Positions 54,979 to 63,957 of a stretch of DNA of 64,000 nt are shown in pieces. The DNA lies in contig NZ_CP101114.1 in assembly GCF_024297065.1 (NCBI RefSeq), forward strand, positions 744,001-808,000. The letters run 5' to 3'. Source of the DNA: Bartonella harrusi. Its GTDB lineage: Bacteria; Pseudomonadota; Alphaproteobacteria; Rhizobiales; Rhizobiaceae. The notes below the pieces were generated by a model that ran no database searches, had not been told where the DNA came from, and was given only the letters and a program-made list of their open reading frames with translations. Each line of letters starts with the position of its first letter. Positions within the stretch are counted from its first letter, which is position 1. The translations under genes and the position numbers were made by a program.

Positions 54979-55142
54979 GAAGTAATATAAGATTTTCTAA
55001 AAATGATAGACACATATTTACTTTATCTGTCGACTTACTTTGAATTTATTAGCCTTAATTTATAGCGGAGGGGAGAATAATGCTCGATATACTTGATACA
55101 ATTACGATAGTTGTTGTTTAAAAGTAGAAAAGTTTTTTTAAA

Positions 55143-55436
55143 TTAAACCTTAAAAGGCCATCTTTGAGCACTGTGAAGCACACGCAGAATGGTTATAATT
55201 TCATTTTCAACTGAATAAATCGTAACATAATTCTTAGCAGTTAGCATTTCACGAGTATTATCGACAATTCCTTCACGATAGCGAAATGGATATTCTAACA
55301 AGCCATCAAATTTTTCAATTATTTCTACTTTTAATCGCTTAGCTGCAATAGAGTTATGGATATTAATGTACTCAATGATTTTTTCTAAATCTCGCACAGC
55401 ATCCTCAGCAATGACGATACGATATTTATTACCCAT
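55143..55436 (-). CDS. ParE/RelE-family toxin
   Basis: A 97-residue toxin: YRIVIAEDAVRDLEKIIEYI, AAKRLKVEIIEKFDGLLEYPF, and ILRVLHSAQRWP at the end are typical of ParE. The upstream gene is the likely antitoxin, 15 bp before it. Confidence 0.88.
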   Translation of the reverse strand: MGNKYRIVIAEDAVRDLEKIIEYINIHNSIAAKRLKVEIIEKFDGLLEYPFRYREGIVDNTREMLTAKNYVTIYSVENEIITILRVLHSAQRWPFKV

Positions 55437-55451
55437 TATTGCTGATTTTTT

Positions 55452-55676
55452 CTAATTTTTTTTAAACTCCTCATAAGATAGACGAGGCTTTTTATCATTA
55501 AATGCTGCTGTCACATTTTCATAAACATATTCAATATATCCTTCAGGATAATTATTTGTTTCGCATGATTTCATCTCGCTAACCTTTAAAGTCCTAACAA
55601 CAGAAACATCGCTATGCAAATGACAATGGTCCATTTTATTGTTCAGTGTCCCTGAAATCGAAAACTTTTGTACCAT
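55452..55676 (-). CDS. Probable antitoxin of the ParE unit
   Basis: A 74-residue protein directly before the ParE gene. It starts MVQKFSISGTLNN and ends RLSYEEFKKN. No known antitoxin domain is recognised, so the role comes from position. The start at 55676 has GGAG 8 bp upstream; an in-frame GTG lies at 55685. Confidence 0.6.
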   Translation of the reverse strand: MVQKFSISGTLNNKMDHCHLHSDVSVVRTLKVSEMKSCETNNYPEGYIEYVYENVTAAFNDKKPRLSYEEFKKN

Positions 55677-55806
55677 AAACCTCACTCCAGGACATAACGA
55701 AATCTTTTCCTAATGGATGCATACTAATACAAATTTCTATAAAAAACACTCATATTTTTGTTTAAATACTTAAAAAAACACATATTTATTTTTTTTTTAT
55801 GTTTGC

Positions 55807-56163
55807 TTAGCTACCATGAACCTCCCTTAAAATAAGCTTATACATACCGGATTCTGAGGCTTGGACATCTGTGACAACGAAGCGCTCTTGGGTTGTCTCT
55901 TCAATATTTTCAGGGGCGAGCACTACGACACTATCTTCAGCTTTTGGTGGCAATCCGCCAATATCATTGATAAAAAGATCAAGTTCTTTTCTTGGGATTG
56001 TTGTTGGTATTCTGCCACCAGCATCCGATTCCGAATGTTTGATGCCGTAAATTGCTGTAATCCGAAAAGATTGCTGGTTATCTTTTCGCGTATAGATGAC
56101 GGGCTGCCCAAAGGTGTTGCGTACCTCTTTTACCATTTTGTTAAGCAGCCCGTGCCATAGCAT
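55807..56163 (-). CDS. Head-tail attachment protein (lambda FII-like)
   Basis: A 118-residue protein following the capsid gene. NTFGQPVIYTRKDNQQSFRITAIYG resembles the head-tail attachment family. The order capsid then FII is that of lambda. Start 56163 (MLWHGLLNKM) is preferred; an ATG five codons upstream is possible and overlaps the capsid stop. Confidence 0.7.
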   Translation of the reverse strand: MLWHGLLNKMVKEVRNTFGQPVIYTRKDNQQSFRITAIYGIKHSESDAGGRIPTTIPRKELDLFINDIGGLPPKAEDSVVVLAPENIEETTQERFVVTDVQASESGMYKLILREVHGS

Positions 56164-56164
56164 G

Positions 56165-57241
56165 TTATTTCCCTCCAATGACGGCTTTGAACAGCATTTC
56201 AGGACGTGTGCAAATGTAAAGCGGATAGCTGTAGACTTCAGGCTTTACCCATGCATTACGGTCGTGATCGACGATTAGCATCGTGTAGAGAGGTTTTCCA
56301 ACCGTATTGGCAAAATCTAAGCTTTCACCAGGTGCAAAGGTTTTCTGGAATACACCAGGCGCATTAACAGGAAAGAATTGACATTCATCAGGCTTAATTC
56401 CTATCGCACGCTTTGTCCCAGCCTTTGCACTCACATTAGAGTTATGAATACTGCGATAATTGATAAAGGTCACACCGGCAAAGTCAAAACTGCCAAAGCT
56501 CCCCGTACCAAGAGCACTTGGTGTTGCAACACCTCCTGCGCTATTGAGTGTTTGCGCTAAGGTTGTGTTTAAATAGGTTTCACGAATGGTTTTATGGTTT
56601 TTTAGTTTGGAAAAGAATTCATTCCCACAAAGTCCAATAATCCGTGAACGGTCAGAGAACGCTCCTTTTGAAGCTTCAATCATTCTCATAATGACCTGAT
56701 CAACATTATCAGCAACATTGGTTGTTTCACTCTCCAGTTTAAAGTCAATTGGCTTTGGTGGTGTAATTTCCCATTCCTTGTACCAATCGACAATCACCGA
56801 ACCATCAGCATCAAGGACAACACCTTGAACAGCACCAAGCTGCATATTTTCCCATGTCAATTCGATTTCAGAAATCAGTTTCTTTTGTTTTCTGGCAATA
56901 TATTTCATTGCCGTCTCTAACTGATCTTCTGTGCCAAATTCACGCCGGTCTTGGATTTCTTCTGATTTCACAGTATCACTTTTGGCAATACGGGTTGTTT
57001 TAAAAAACCGAAGATTACGACTGTCTCTGTCACCTTCTGCTAAAGGGGCTCCGCGTTCACTGGTTTGAATAAGCGAAAATGTATTGTCACGCCGTTCAAT
57101 ACCAACCACTGTGGTGCTGGTTTCAACGTCTTCAAAAAGATTGAGAGAGCTTACAAGACCCGGTTGAAACTCATAGTTTTCAATCGCTTTCATCATTGTT
57201 ATCGTTGAGAAAGCATCATGTTTAAAAAAATTCATATCCAT
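56165..57241 (-). CDS. Major capsid protein (lambda gpE-like)
   Basis: A 358-residue HK97-fold capsid subunit of the lambda gpE family. DAFSTITMMKAIENYEFQP, TWENMQLGAVQGVVLDADGS and RPEMLFKAVIGGK at the end are characteristic. Confidence 0.92.
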   Translation of the reverse strand: MDMNFFKHDAFSTITMMKAIENYEFQPGLVSSLNLFEDVETSTTVVGIERRDNTFSLIQTSERGAPLAEGDRDSRNLRFFKTTRIAKSDTVKSEEIQDRREFGTEDQLETAMKYIARKQKKLISEIELTWENMQLGAVQGVVLDADGSVIVDWYKEWEITPPKPIDFKLESETTNVADNVDQVIMRMIEASKGAFSDRSRIIGLCGNEFFSKLKNHKTIRETYLNTTLAQTLNSAGGVATPSALGTGSFGSFDFAGVTFINYRSIHNSNVSAKAGTKRAIGIKPDECQFFPVNAPGVFQKTFAPGESLDFANTVGKPLYTMLIVDHDRNAWVKPEVYSYPLYICTRPEMLFKAVIGGK

Positions 57242-57253
57242 GTGCGCATTCTC

Positions 57254-57622
57254 CTATCGCAACAGAATTTTATTGTTGTCTTCTAAAGACTGAATAGCTG
57301 CCATTTTTTCTTGCTCGAGTATTGCATCGGGCCAGATCAGTTCCGAAGCTTTTACAGTACTCAAACGCGCTGTAATGACGGCATGTTGTTCTTCACCTGT
57401 TGCATCAACAGTAGCATAAGAAATCCCTGCGAGCACCGCACTGCCATCTGCTGCTGCCGGATTAAGAGGGACATATTTTTCCGTTTTTGTTATCTTTCCC
57501 ATGACAGTCCCCGCCTCAATGAAGGCTCCTGATGCAAATACCACTTGTTCATTTGACATGTCAGGGTCGTAGCGCCCAAGATAAGCGCCATTGCGAACAT
57601 CTTCATAAATAATATGACTCAT
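57254..57622 (-). CDS. Head decoration protein (lambda gpD-like)
   Basis: A 122-residue capsid-stabilising protein: VVFASGAFIEAGTVMGKITK, GSAVLAGISYATVDATGEEQHAVITAR. The start at 57622 has GGAAGG; it overlaps the scaffold gene stop. Confidence 0.88.
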   Translation of the reverse strand: MSHIIYEDVRNGAYLGRYDPDMSNEQVVFASGAFIEAGTVMGKITKTEKYVPLNPAAADGSAVLAGISYATVDATGEEQHAVITARLSTVKASELIWPDAILEQEKMAAIQSLEDNNKILLR

Positions 57623-58053
57623 TTTATTACCTTCCAAATTGATTGCCATTTTGTATGAATTTTTGCCTTGCTCTCTCCATCAGCATGAGGAACATAAGGC
57701 GATAGTTTTAAAGAGGCGCTTTGAGAGCTAGCCTCTGTCAAGACGCACTGGCGTGCTTTCTCGATACTCATACCGTTTTGAATAGCCTTTGCGGCATCGA
57801 AAGAAACGCTGAGGCGCTTTGCTTGCCTTTCAAGGGTTGTCAGGGCTTGAGCGCGCTTTCTTTCTTGTTCAAGGATGGCTTTTATGTTTTCGCGCTTGTC
57901 CTCATTGTCTTCATCCTCCTCTTCGTCTTCGTTGTCGTCAAAGATTTCGGCGTTTTTATCGATGTCGTGATCATTTTCATCCTCTTCTTCATCGAGGATG
58001 TCGACAATCCTTTCATCATCTTCTTGTTGGGCGCGATATTGTGTGCGTGCCAT
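57619..58053 (-). CDS. Acidic protein, probable capsid scaffold
   Basis: A 144-residue protein. Residues 10-55 are almost entirely Asp and Glu. The C-terminal half is a basic helical domain. In lambda the scaffold Nu3 is made from the end of the protease gene. This one starts at its own AAGGA-ATG inside the protease gene, in the -1 frame. The function is inferred from position. Confidence 0.6.
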   Translation of the reverse strand: MARTQYRAQQEDDERIVDILDEEEDENDHDIDKNAEIFDDNEDEEEDEDNEDKRENIKAILEQERKRAQALTTLERQAKRLSVSFDAAKAIQNGMSIEKARQCVLTEASSQSASLKLSPYVPHADGESKAKIHTKWQSIWKVIK

Positions 58054-58948
58054 GTGTTTTGTCCTTCTTTTGCTGTTACTGTTGGGTTTGGTGAGATGAA
58101 ATCCGTTAAGGATTCCAAAGCTTGCGCAAGAGTGCCTTGCGCATCTGCTAATCCAAGCGCGATAGCTTGGGTGCCTATAAAAGTTTCTGCCTTTGTGTCA
58201 CGAATAGCATCAGTATTCAGGGGTCTATTTTGTGCTACCCAATCGACAAACATTTCGTAGAGCAGGGCGCAATCTGCTTGCATTTTTTAAGCGCGGTATC
58301 AGCCAATGGTTCGTGAGGATTACCATGAACCTTGTGATCACCTTCAAAGACAAAGGTCCATTTAAGCCCTTGTTTTTCATCGGCGCTTGATTGGTCAAGA
58401 TGTGCACAAACCACCCCAAGTGAGCCGACAACGCCTGTGCGAGCAACCCATATTTGCGAAGCAGAACAGGCAATGGCATAAGCAGCAGAACAGGCAAATT
58501 CATTGGCATGCGCCCAAATTGGTTTCTGATGGTGTTGTGAGAGTGCTTGGAATTCTTCAACCAAATCAAACACCCCGCCGGCTTCTCCACCACCACTGTC
58601 AATATCGAGCAAAACAGCTCGGACATCAGGTTGTTTAATGGCTTCACGAAAGGAGGCGCTTAAGCCTTCATAAGAGGTTAACCCTGAAAGGGCACCAAGC
58701 CATGCACCGCGGCGCACCAGTGTGCCATGAACAGGTAGGATGGCAACATTATTGCGCACCACGTAACTCTCAGGTGGTTTGAAAGATGCGCTATCCCCTT
58801 GCGAAAAAGCCTGAGGGGTAAACTTTTCTCCAGCAAAAAGACGCGGTGCAAGAGCATTAAGAATGACATCAAGCTTTGTCGAGGCAAGCATATGTGGAAC
58901 ACCAAAAAGCCGTGATACTAAAAACGGCATGTCAAGATTATTGGTCAT
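57882..58948 (-). pseudogene. S49-family capsid protease (lambda gpC-like), frameshifted
   Basis: The N-terminal frame (58948 to 58235) gives MTNNLDMPFLVSRLFGVP, LLDIDSGGGEAGG and ACSAAYAIACSASQ with the catalytic serine, and GVVGSLGV, typical of S49 phage proteases. At an A6 run (58283-58288) the frame is lost; the -1 frame continues with MQADCALLYEMFVDWVAQNR and GTQAIALGLADAQGT, the family C-terminus, to 57882. Either an indel in the A tract or a -1 slip on AAA AAA T accounts for it. Confidence 0.7.
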
Positions 58949-60482
58949 TTTTGTGCGCCTCACTGCCTTGGTTGCTTTCATAAGTCTCAGAAGGATCTGA
59001 ATCTGTGAAATTCGTCGTTTGATTTTCACCAGAGGGTGCCGCCATATCGGTATCAAAAGATAAACCACGGGCGCGAGCATCGGTGTGCTCTTCTTCAAGT
59101 TCGGCATGAATGCTGTCGATATCAAAACCCCGTTCGGCAAGTGCCATTCGTCGTGTTTTTAAACCGGCGCGAATTTCTTCTTTTTCTGCCGAGATATCTT
59201 TGTTTGGATCAATCATTTCAAGCGGGGGCGCAAAGCTTTCACATTGAAGCCATGGCAAGGGATTTTCTTCCCATCCCGGTAATTTTACGCATCCAGCAAG
59301 GACAGCCATTTCCACAAAGCGCTCCCAGACAATACGGTTGAATTGAAAGGCAATGATATGTTCGCGCCATTGTTTGACGTGACGTCTAAACTGAATAATG
59401 GAGGTGCGCACATTGGAAAAATTACCCCGCGTAACGTCTCCAGTGACAACGGCATAGGGCATATTGAGAGCCGAGCAAATTTTTAAAATATTGCGAAATT
59501 GAAAGGCTTCATAAGAACCACCAACTTCAACAGGATTTGAAAATTTTATCTCTCTATTCTCTCCTAAATAAAATGATCCACCTGGTTCAATGACAGGTAA
59601 TTCGGATTCTTCTTCAACGTCTTTTTCGTTACGATTATCAAGTAATTTGGCGTCGTTTGGGGGATTTCTTGAGATAAATGCCGCGAAAAGAGCTGCTGTT
59701 CTTTTTCGATCAAGCTCTGCATCATCATAGGATTCCAGTTGAAAGATCTTTGTCATACTGCGTGTTATTTTAGGAGAACCGCGCAATTGTCCGGCAATAC
59801 GGCGCTCTTTGATATGAAGGACCATTCTTGCGGGGATACGCACGCGCTCTTGGCTCTTAAATGCACTGTTTGCAGGGCAATCATCATAGGGGTGGTATTC
59901 CCAGAAATGATAAGCAACACGCTTGCCACTGGCATCAAATTCAATACCCATACGAATGTAATTGCCTTTAATTTCCGCAGGTCCATTGTAAGTGAGGTCC
60001 AGCATTTCGGTTGGATAGATTTGTAATTGAAGAGGCACCCCAGAGCGTCCATAAAGGTCAACATAATGCAGTCTTACAAAACATTCGCCGGTTAAAAAGA
60101 CTTCTCGTGCAATTGTTGCTTGCAGACCATAAAAGCTCGCATCCTCATCATAATCCGCCTCATCAACCCATTGCCACCATAAGTCTAAAAGCTTTTTCTT
60201 TTCTTCTTGAAACCCTTCAATGCGAGGATAAGGTTTAATCCCATCACTCACAGCTGCGGAAACCCATTCTTCTGTTGCCGAGCCATAAAGAGATTCATTG
60301 TCATAAAGCCATCTTGAACGAGCAGTAATGGTATCACCGCATTCTTCAATTGCTTTATTGATGTGTTTTTTTGCGGGGTCAAACCCACCCATGCGACGGC
60401 TTTTGCTTGCAGCCTCAAAAGGCGGATTGTGTTGACGATAAATTTTAAAAAAGTCCGTGAGTTTATTGATAAAGCCAGCCAT
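58938..60482 (-). CDS. Portal protein (lambda gpB-like)
   Basis: A 514-residue portal: EECGDTITARSRWLYDNESLYG near the start, LQIYPTEMLDL and VTRGNFSNVRTSIIQFRRHVKQW further on. It forms the DNA entry ring. It overlaps the protease start by 11 bp. Confidence 0.93.
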   Translation of the reverse strand: MAGFINKLTDFFKIYRQHNPPFEAASKSRRMGGFDPAKKHINKAIEECGDTITARSRWLYDNESLYGSATEEWVSAAVSDGIKPYPRIEGFQEEKKKLLDLWWQWVDEADYDEDASFYGLQATIAREVFLTGECFVRLHYVDLYGRSGVPLQLQIYPTEMLDLTYNGPAEIKGNYIRMGIEFDASGKRVAYHFWEYHPYDDCPANSAFKSQERVRIPARMVLHIKERRIAGQLRGSPKITRSMTKIFQLESYDDAELDRKRTAALFAAFISRNPPNDAKLLDNRNEKDVEEESELPVIEPGGSFYLGENREIKFSNPVEVGGSYEAFQFRNILKICSALNMPYAVVTGDVTRGNFSNVRTSIIQFRRHVKQWREHIIAFQFNRIVWERFVEMAVLAGCVKLPGWEENPLPWLQCESFAPPLEMIDPNKDISAEKEEIRAGLKTRRMALAERGFDIDSIHAELEEEHTDARARGLSFDTDMAAPSGENQTTNFTDSDPSETYESNQGSEAHKNDQ

Positions 60483-60730
60483 TAATAGCCTCGTGATATA
60501 TTAAAATAGAAAACACGTGAACGCTTGCGTCCTTCAAGGTTGGCTATTTGTGTATTCAGCATCTCAAGTGCTCTGCGCAATTCTTCAACAGAACGGTTGC
60601 TTACTTGCTTATCGCCATGACGCACTGATTGTGCTCCCGAATAGAGAGCCTCTTCAATTTGTTCGCGCCGCCTTTTTAAACTTTCCAGTCTGTCAGTTTT
60701 GCTGTTTATTTGCTTCAATTCTTCATCCAC
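60482..60730 (-). CDS. Head-tail joining protein (lambda gpW-like)
   Basis: An 82-residue gpW family protein with helical N part (RLESLKRRREQIEEALYSG) and VRHGDKQV beta hairpin. Overlaps the portal start by 1 bp. Confidence 0.88.
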   Translation of the reverse strand: MDEELKQINSKTDRLESLKRRREQIEEALYSGAQSVRHGDKQVSNRSVEELRRALEMLNTQIANLEGRKRSRVFYFNISRGY

Positions 60731-60733
60731 AAA

Positions 60734-62662
60734 TTACCTCCAATCCCCTTGCATATAAGGGCTGATCACCATTCTGATTTTTTTCTTTTGAGGCTGTGCT
60801 GCCTGTGTTCTTTTGGGAGAAGTGGATGAAGAAATCCCTGATGTTGGCTGCTCTAAAGAAGCGTCAACTTTAAGTTTTTCCAAACGCTCTTCTAAGATAT
60901 CAACTTCTCGATTAAGATTTATTCCTGCCGAAATTAGCCCCTGTAAAGCGGCATAAGCATAGACCCTACAATCCAAAGCCTCGTTTCTTGCTTTCTCACT
61001 TTTTTGCCATTCTATGCGCTTGAAGCCTTTAAAATATTTGATGACTTTTCTTTCAGCCGTGAGCTGGTCAAAATATTCCCGATCAAGGCTTTTATGAAAG
61101 TGTGTTGCACCAGCCCCCGATGCTTCAGGACCGGATTTTTTTAATCGTGCCGTGATAATATCTTTTGCTGCATCAACACCAACAATATAGAGATTAATCT
61201 GTCCTTTATTGTTTCTGCTTGGACGGCGTGGCCATACCGCACGCCATCCCGCCTGTCCTTTAATTCCCCAGATGCGTCGTCCTTCACGGGGGCGTACATA
61301 ATTGTAAACGGCTTGTGTATGTCCACCACCGGTATCAATACAAGCCGCTGTTATTCTGATGCCATCTTTGTAACCAGGGTGTGACCAGCGTCTTGTCAGA
61401 TATTCATCCAGTTGGTCCCATACTTCAAAAGAAGATGGATCACCGGGAATGACTTGATAATCAATGTGCCAGCTTTCTTCACCACGCCCCCATCCAACCA
61501 CTTCAAGCTCTAAGCGGTCGTTTTGCACATCGATGCCGGCGGTCAATAACACGGCTTGCGGCGGTGCAATGGGATAATCTTCGCGTTTTGCATAGAGGCT
61601 ATCAGGATCAACAACTTCACCTGTTCTGTCCTCCCATGGCTCTCCAAGCACTGTGTTAACAAAAGGTTGCAAAAGCGCTGGATCATCTTTCGCTTCTAAA
61701 AACTCTCTTGCGCATTCTCCCCACGTTAGCCAAGGTGAATAGAGTGCCGAAATATGATAAGAGCGTAAATTCGGTCTCGTTGATTCACTTGTAGGAACCC
61801 AGCACGCACCTCTTTCCTCACTCATGAGATCAGTTTTTCTGTGCTCGGCATGTTCATGACCACAATGGGCACAAACAAAAACAGCTTTTTCGGGGGCACC
61901 TTTCGGCCACTTGATTTGCGACCAAACAATGGGCTGTAGAACCCCACACTTATCACAAGGGACGTTGTAATATCTTTGATCACCAAGCACGAAATCTTTG
62001 GCAATACGGCTTGTGTCACGGTGTGTTGGCGTGGACAATTTAAAAATCTTTCTCTGCACAAAGGTTGAGGTACGCTTTTCGGCAATCATCACGGGATCAC
62101 CTTCGTTATCCACACTGAGAGGATAGGCATCAACTTCATCCAAAATCAGATAACGAATAGGCATGGAACGCAAACCAGCAGCACTGTTTGCTCCGGTAAG
62201 CATCAATGCTCCCCCATCAAATTCTTTCGAAAACATTGTATTTCCGCTGTCGCGTGCACGGGCAGGGGCAATGCGTTCACTTAAAACAGGGCTTGCCATA
62301 ATCATTGGATCAAGACGCGTTTTTGACAGTTTCTTCGCGGTCTCGACAGTAGGCATCACATAAAGAGCGGGTCCCGGACTATAATGAATAGCATAACCGC
62401 AGAAGTTCAATCCTGCTTCAGACATTCCAATTTGCGCTCCTTTCATGACAATTGTTGTTTCAATTGGCATGTAAGAGGAAAGGTTATCCATGATTTCGCG
62501 CAAATAAGGGGTACGCTTTGTTCTCCACAATCCAGGCTCTGCACTTGCTACGGTGCTAAGGTATCTATTCTTATCCGCCCATTGCGAAACCGTGTACGGT
62601 GGATCTGGTTGTCGTGCGTCATTGGCATAGGCGAAAAATTCTTTGATTGCATTTTCATCCAT
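60734..62662 (-). CDS. Terminase large subunit (lambda GpA-like)
   Basis: A 642-residue packaging ATPase/nuclease. The ATPase region has IVMKGAQIGMSEAG and YLILDEVDAYP; a zinc-ribbon segment (CDKCGVLQPIV, VFVCAHCG) lies between the domains, and the nuclease part includes LLTAGIDVQNDRLELEVVGWG. It starts inside the small terminase gene end. Confidence 0.95.
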   Translation of the reverse strand: MDENAIKEFFAYANDARQPDPPYTVSQWADKNRYLSTVASAEPGLWRTKRTPYLREIMDNLSSYMPIETTIVMKGAQIGMSEAGLNFCGYAIHYSPGPALYVMPTVETAKKLSKTRLDPMIMASPVLSERIAPARARDSGNTMFSKEFDGGALMLTGANSAAGLRSMPIRYLILDEVDAYPLSVDNEGDPVMIAEKRTSTFVQRKIFKLSTPTHRDTSRIAKDFVLGDQRYYNVPCDKCGVLQPIVWSQIKWPKGAPEKAVFVCAHCGHEHAEHRKTDLMSEERGACWVPTSESTRPNLRSYHISALYSPWLTWGECAREFLEAKDDPALLQPFVNTVLGEPWEDRTGEVVDPDSLYAKREDYPIAPPQAVLLTAGIDVQNDRLELEVVGWGRGEESWHIDYQVIPGDPSSFEVWDQLDEYLTRRWSHPGYKDGIRITAACIDTGGGHTQAVYNYVRPREGRRIWGIKGQAGWRAVWPRRPSRNNKGQINLYIVGVDAAKDIITARLKKSGPEASGAGATHFHKSLDREYFDQLTAERKVIKYFKGFKRIEWQKSEKARNEALDCRVYAYAALQGLISAGINLNREVDILEERLEKLKVDASLEQPTSGISSSTSPKRTQAAQPQKKKIRMVISPYMQGDWR

Positions 62663-63236
62663 TATTCGTTTCTTGCAAGATTTCTAACTCCGGAGAATGA
62701 GGATCATGAAAAGGCACTGGAATGTTAACTGCCTCAAGCAAAGCTGTTCTCATGTAATAATCAATGGCACCAATAAGGCTCGCCGCATCACATCCCACTT
62801 GTGCTGCAATGCTTGCACCGAAACGGTGAGGAAATTTTAACATGGCATCACGGTGTGCTCTTCCAAATTCACGCGCTGCTTTTTTCATTTCTTCACGGTC
62901 AACAGTTGTTTCGCGTAACTTTTCCAGAGCAATCTTCTCTCTTTCAAGTGCAACTTGCATTCTCTCCAGTTTGATCTTGTATTCGTTGGCTCCATCTGTT
63001 GAAGCTTTTTTGATCTTTGTCCGCCGTTGTCCATCAGGTGCTAAAAGTGAAGCAGTGCGCTTTGTAGGATTCTCATTCCATATCGCTGTTGCAAGGGTTT
63101 CATCAATTGAACCATCTTCAAAAAGAGCAGCATCAAATTTGCCTGTTTTAATCCGAGAAACCACCGCATTATGCGACACACCCATCTTCTTGGCAAAAGC
63201 GCGAACCGAGAGACCTTCACGATGCTTCTTGTTCAT
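62655..63236 (-). CDS. Terminase small subunit (Nu1-like)
   Basis: A 193-residue protein. The first 50 residues hold a winged helix-turn-helix-like motif (LSVRAFAKKMGVSHNAVVSRIKTG); a coiled coil (residues about 90-125) and a C-terminal helical part follow. It pairs with GpA to recognise packaging sites. Confidence 0.8.
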   Translation of the reverse strand: MNKKHREGLSVRAFAKKMGVSHNAVVSRIKTGKFDAALFEDGSIDETLATAIWNENPTKRTASLLAPDGQRRTKIKKASTDGANEYKIKLERMQVALEREKIALEKLRETTVDREEMKKAAREFGRAHRDAMLKFPHRFGASIAAQVGCDAASLIGAIDYYMRTALLEAVNIPVPFHDPHSPELEILQETNNG

Positions 63237-63279
63237 TTTTATTTCCGTTATTAAACATTTATTCTTTTCTTTAGATTGG

Positions 63280-63294
63280 TATCATGGTATGATA
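63280..63294. promoter_or_regulatory. higBA2 operator palindrome
   Basis: TATCAT-GGT-ATGATA at 63280-63294 lies between the diverging terminase and higB2 genes and contains a TATGAT -10-like box (63288-63293). Confidence 0.55.
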
Positions 63295-63321
63295 CATAAA
63301 AGAACGAATGAAGGTGATTTT

Positions 63322-63603
63322 GTGATTGAATCTTTTGCGGATAAGCGGTGTAAAGATCTTTTAGAAGGGAATCCGCCCAGAGGCTTTCCTCCAACTCTAG
63401 TGCGTATAGCCCAAAGAAAATTATTTATGCTTGATAAGGCAGTTGATCTCAAGGATTTGCGCAGTCCTCCGGGAAATCGTCTAGAGGCATTGAAAGGAGA
63501 GCGTAAAGGTCAATATTCTATTCGTATTAATGATCAGTTTCGTATTTGTTTTGAATGGCGTTCTAATGGCGCCTATGAAGTTGAAATTGTAGATTATCAT
63601 TGA
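63322..63603 (+). CDS. HigB-family toxin (copy 2)
   Basis: A 93-residue HigB toxin starting at GTG: VIESFADKRCKDLLEG, then NRLEALKGERKGQYSIRINDQFRICFEW, the typical family end. An AAGG lies 9 bases upstream. An in-frame ATG at 63289 lies inside the palindrome and is less likely. Confidence 0.88.
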   Translation: MIESFADKRCKDLLEGNPPRGFPPTLVRIAQRKLFMLDKAVDLKDLRSPPGNRLEALKGERKGQYSIRINDQFRICFEWRSNGAYEVEIVDYH

Positions 63604-63619
63604 TTTGCAGGAGGTCGAG

Positions 63620-63916
63620 ATGAAAAATTATATAGCAATACACCCCGGAGAAATTTTACGAGAAGAATATTTAAAAGAATATGCTCTTTCTGCTTATGCT
63701 CTTGCAAAAGCATTGAATGTTCCACGCACGAGGATAGAACGGATTGTTGCTGAAAACAGTCCAGTCACTCCCGATACAGCACTAAGATTAGCTTATTTTT
63801 TTGATACCACTGCTGAATTTTGGCTTAACATGCAAGCTGCTTACGACGTTAGTATATTACAAACTGAAAAAGCAGATGAATTTGCTAAAATCAATAAATT
63901 TGAATGTAGGGTTTAA
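63620..63916 (+). CDS. HigA-family antitoxin (copy 2)
   Basis: A 98-residue HigA antitoxin: IHPGEILREEYLKEYALSAYALAKALNVPRTRIERIV, then TPDTALRLAYFFDTTAEFWLNMQ. Strong AGGAGG ribosome site. Only distantly like copy 1. Confidence 0.92.
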   Translation: MKNYIAIHPGEILREEYLKEYALSAYALAKALNVPRTRIERIVAENSPVTPDTALRLAYFFDTTAEFWLNMQAAYDVSILQTEKADEFAKINKFECRV

Positions 63917-63919
63917 TCA

Positions 63920-63944
63920 CCTCCCCACTTTTGAAGTGGGAAGG
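63920..63944. terminator. Hairpin with CCTCCCCACTT stem
   Basis: CCCACTT (63924-63930) pairs with AAGTGGG (63934-63940), with CCTC/AAGG flanks. It lies between higA2 and the minus-strand partial gene at the window end. Confidence 0.55.
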
Positions 63945-63957
63945 GATATGTTTTCAC

